A stretch of 5,022 nt of DNA from CAZVEV01 sp964625865 (lineage in GTDB: Bacteria; Planctomycetota; Phycisphaerae; SM23-33). The notes below the pieces were generated by a model that saw nothing but the letters and a program-made list of their open reading frames with translations, was not told where the DNA came from and searched no databases. Below, one piece after another: positions 4,930 through 5,022 of the stretch. Made by a program: the position numbers and the translations under genes. The DNA lies in contig CAZVEV010000386.1 in assembly GCA_964625865.1 (NCBI GenBank), positions 1 to 5,022 of the forward strand, given 5' to 3'. Numbering within the stretch: the stretch's first letter is position 1; each line of letters begins with the position of its first letter.

Positions 4930-5022
4930 GTCCCCTCGGTCGGCGGCTGGCGGAGGTTTACACTTCACGGCGTGGTTCAAAAGGGCCTGATTTAGGGTAA
5001 CACTTTGGAGGGATTGTCTGTT
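4930..5022. other. Downstream non-coding end of window
   Basis: There is no hairpin with a T-tract after the stop at 4927-4929 and no recognisable gene. A GGAGGGA at about 5006-5012 is a strong Shine-Dalgarno-like sequence that could serve a gene starting just beyond the window. Nothing coding can be confirmed. Confidence 0.4.

Noticed and set aside
3754..4980. Long minus-strand open frame opposite the repeat protein
   Set aside because: It is a typical high-GC antisense shadow: Gly/Ala/Arg-rich, no motif, and opposite a frame with a signal peptide and regular repeats.
4957..5000. TTTACA as a -35 box for a following gene
   Set aside because: No acceptable -10 box at 16-18 bp spacing could be found.

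Overview
The window is high-GC DNA of bacterial type. Its gene style (a zinc-ribbon/membrane/vWA-like protein, a low-complexity helical exported protein, weak Shine-Dalgarno use, small hairpin repeats) suggests a planctomycete, perhaps Phycisphaerae. That placement is an inference from style; there is no marker gene to prove it.

Layout. (1) 37-543, minus: a short reading frame with a ubiquitin-conjugating-enzyme (E2)-like signature, HPHV followed by a Cys. It looks truncated at its C-terminus and carries a probable one-base frameshift near its N-terminus. (2) 544-799: no convincing gene; an 11-bp tandem repeat. (3) 800-1248, minus: a complete small transcription unit. It has a TTGACA/TATGGT promoter, a leader, three tandem 83-bp units that each contain the 5' part of tRNA-Asn with an 18-bp palindrome in place of part of the anticodon arm, then an intact tRNA-Asn(GTT) and a rho-independent terminator. 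This is the most unusual thing in the window. (4) 1299-2447, plus: a well-formed promoter and a gene for a membrane protein with an N-terminal zinc ribbon and a degenerate vWA-like extracytoplasmic domain. (5) 2591-3373, plus: a pterin-binding methyltransferase of the AcsE/MeTr type (methyltetrahydrofolate:corrinoid protein). (6) 3367-3535: a MITE-like long inverted repeat flanked by a 9-bp direct repeat that includes the methyltransferase stop codon. (7) 3625-4929, plus: an exported Ala-rich protein with six LQK-type helical repeats. (8) 4930-5022: no gene recognised.

The three plus-strand genes run head to tail but are separated by 143 bp and about 250 bp (the latter holding the inverted repeat), and no functional link between them can be read from the sequence. 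No corrinoid protein, CO dehydrogenase or other one-carbon gene is visible beside the methyltransferase, and no E1, JAB or ubiquitin-like gene is visible beside the E2-like fragment.
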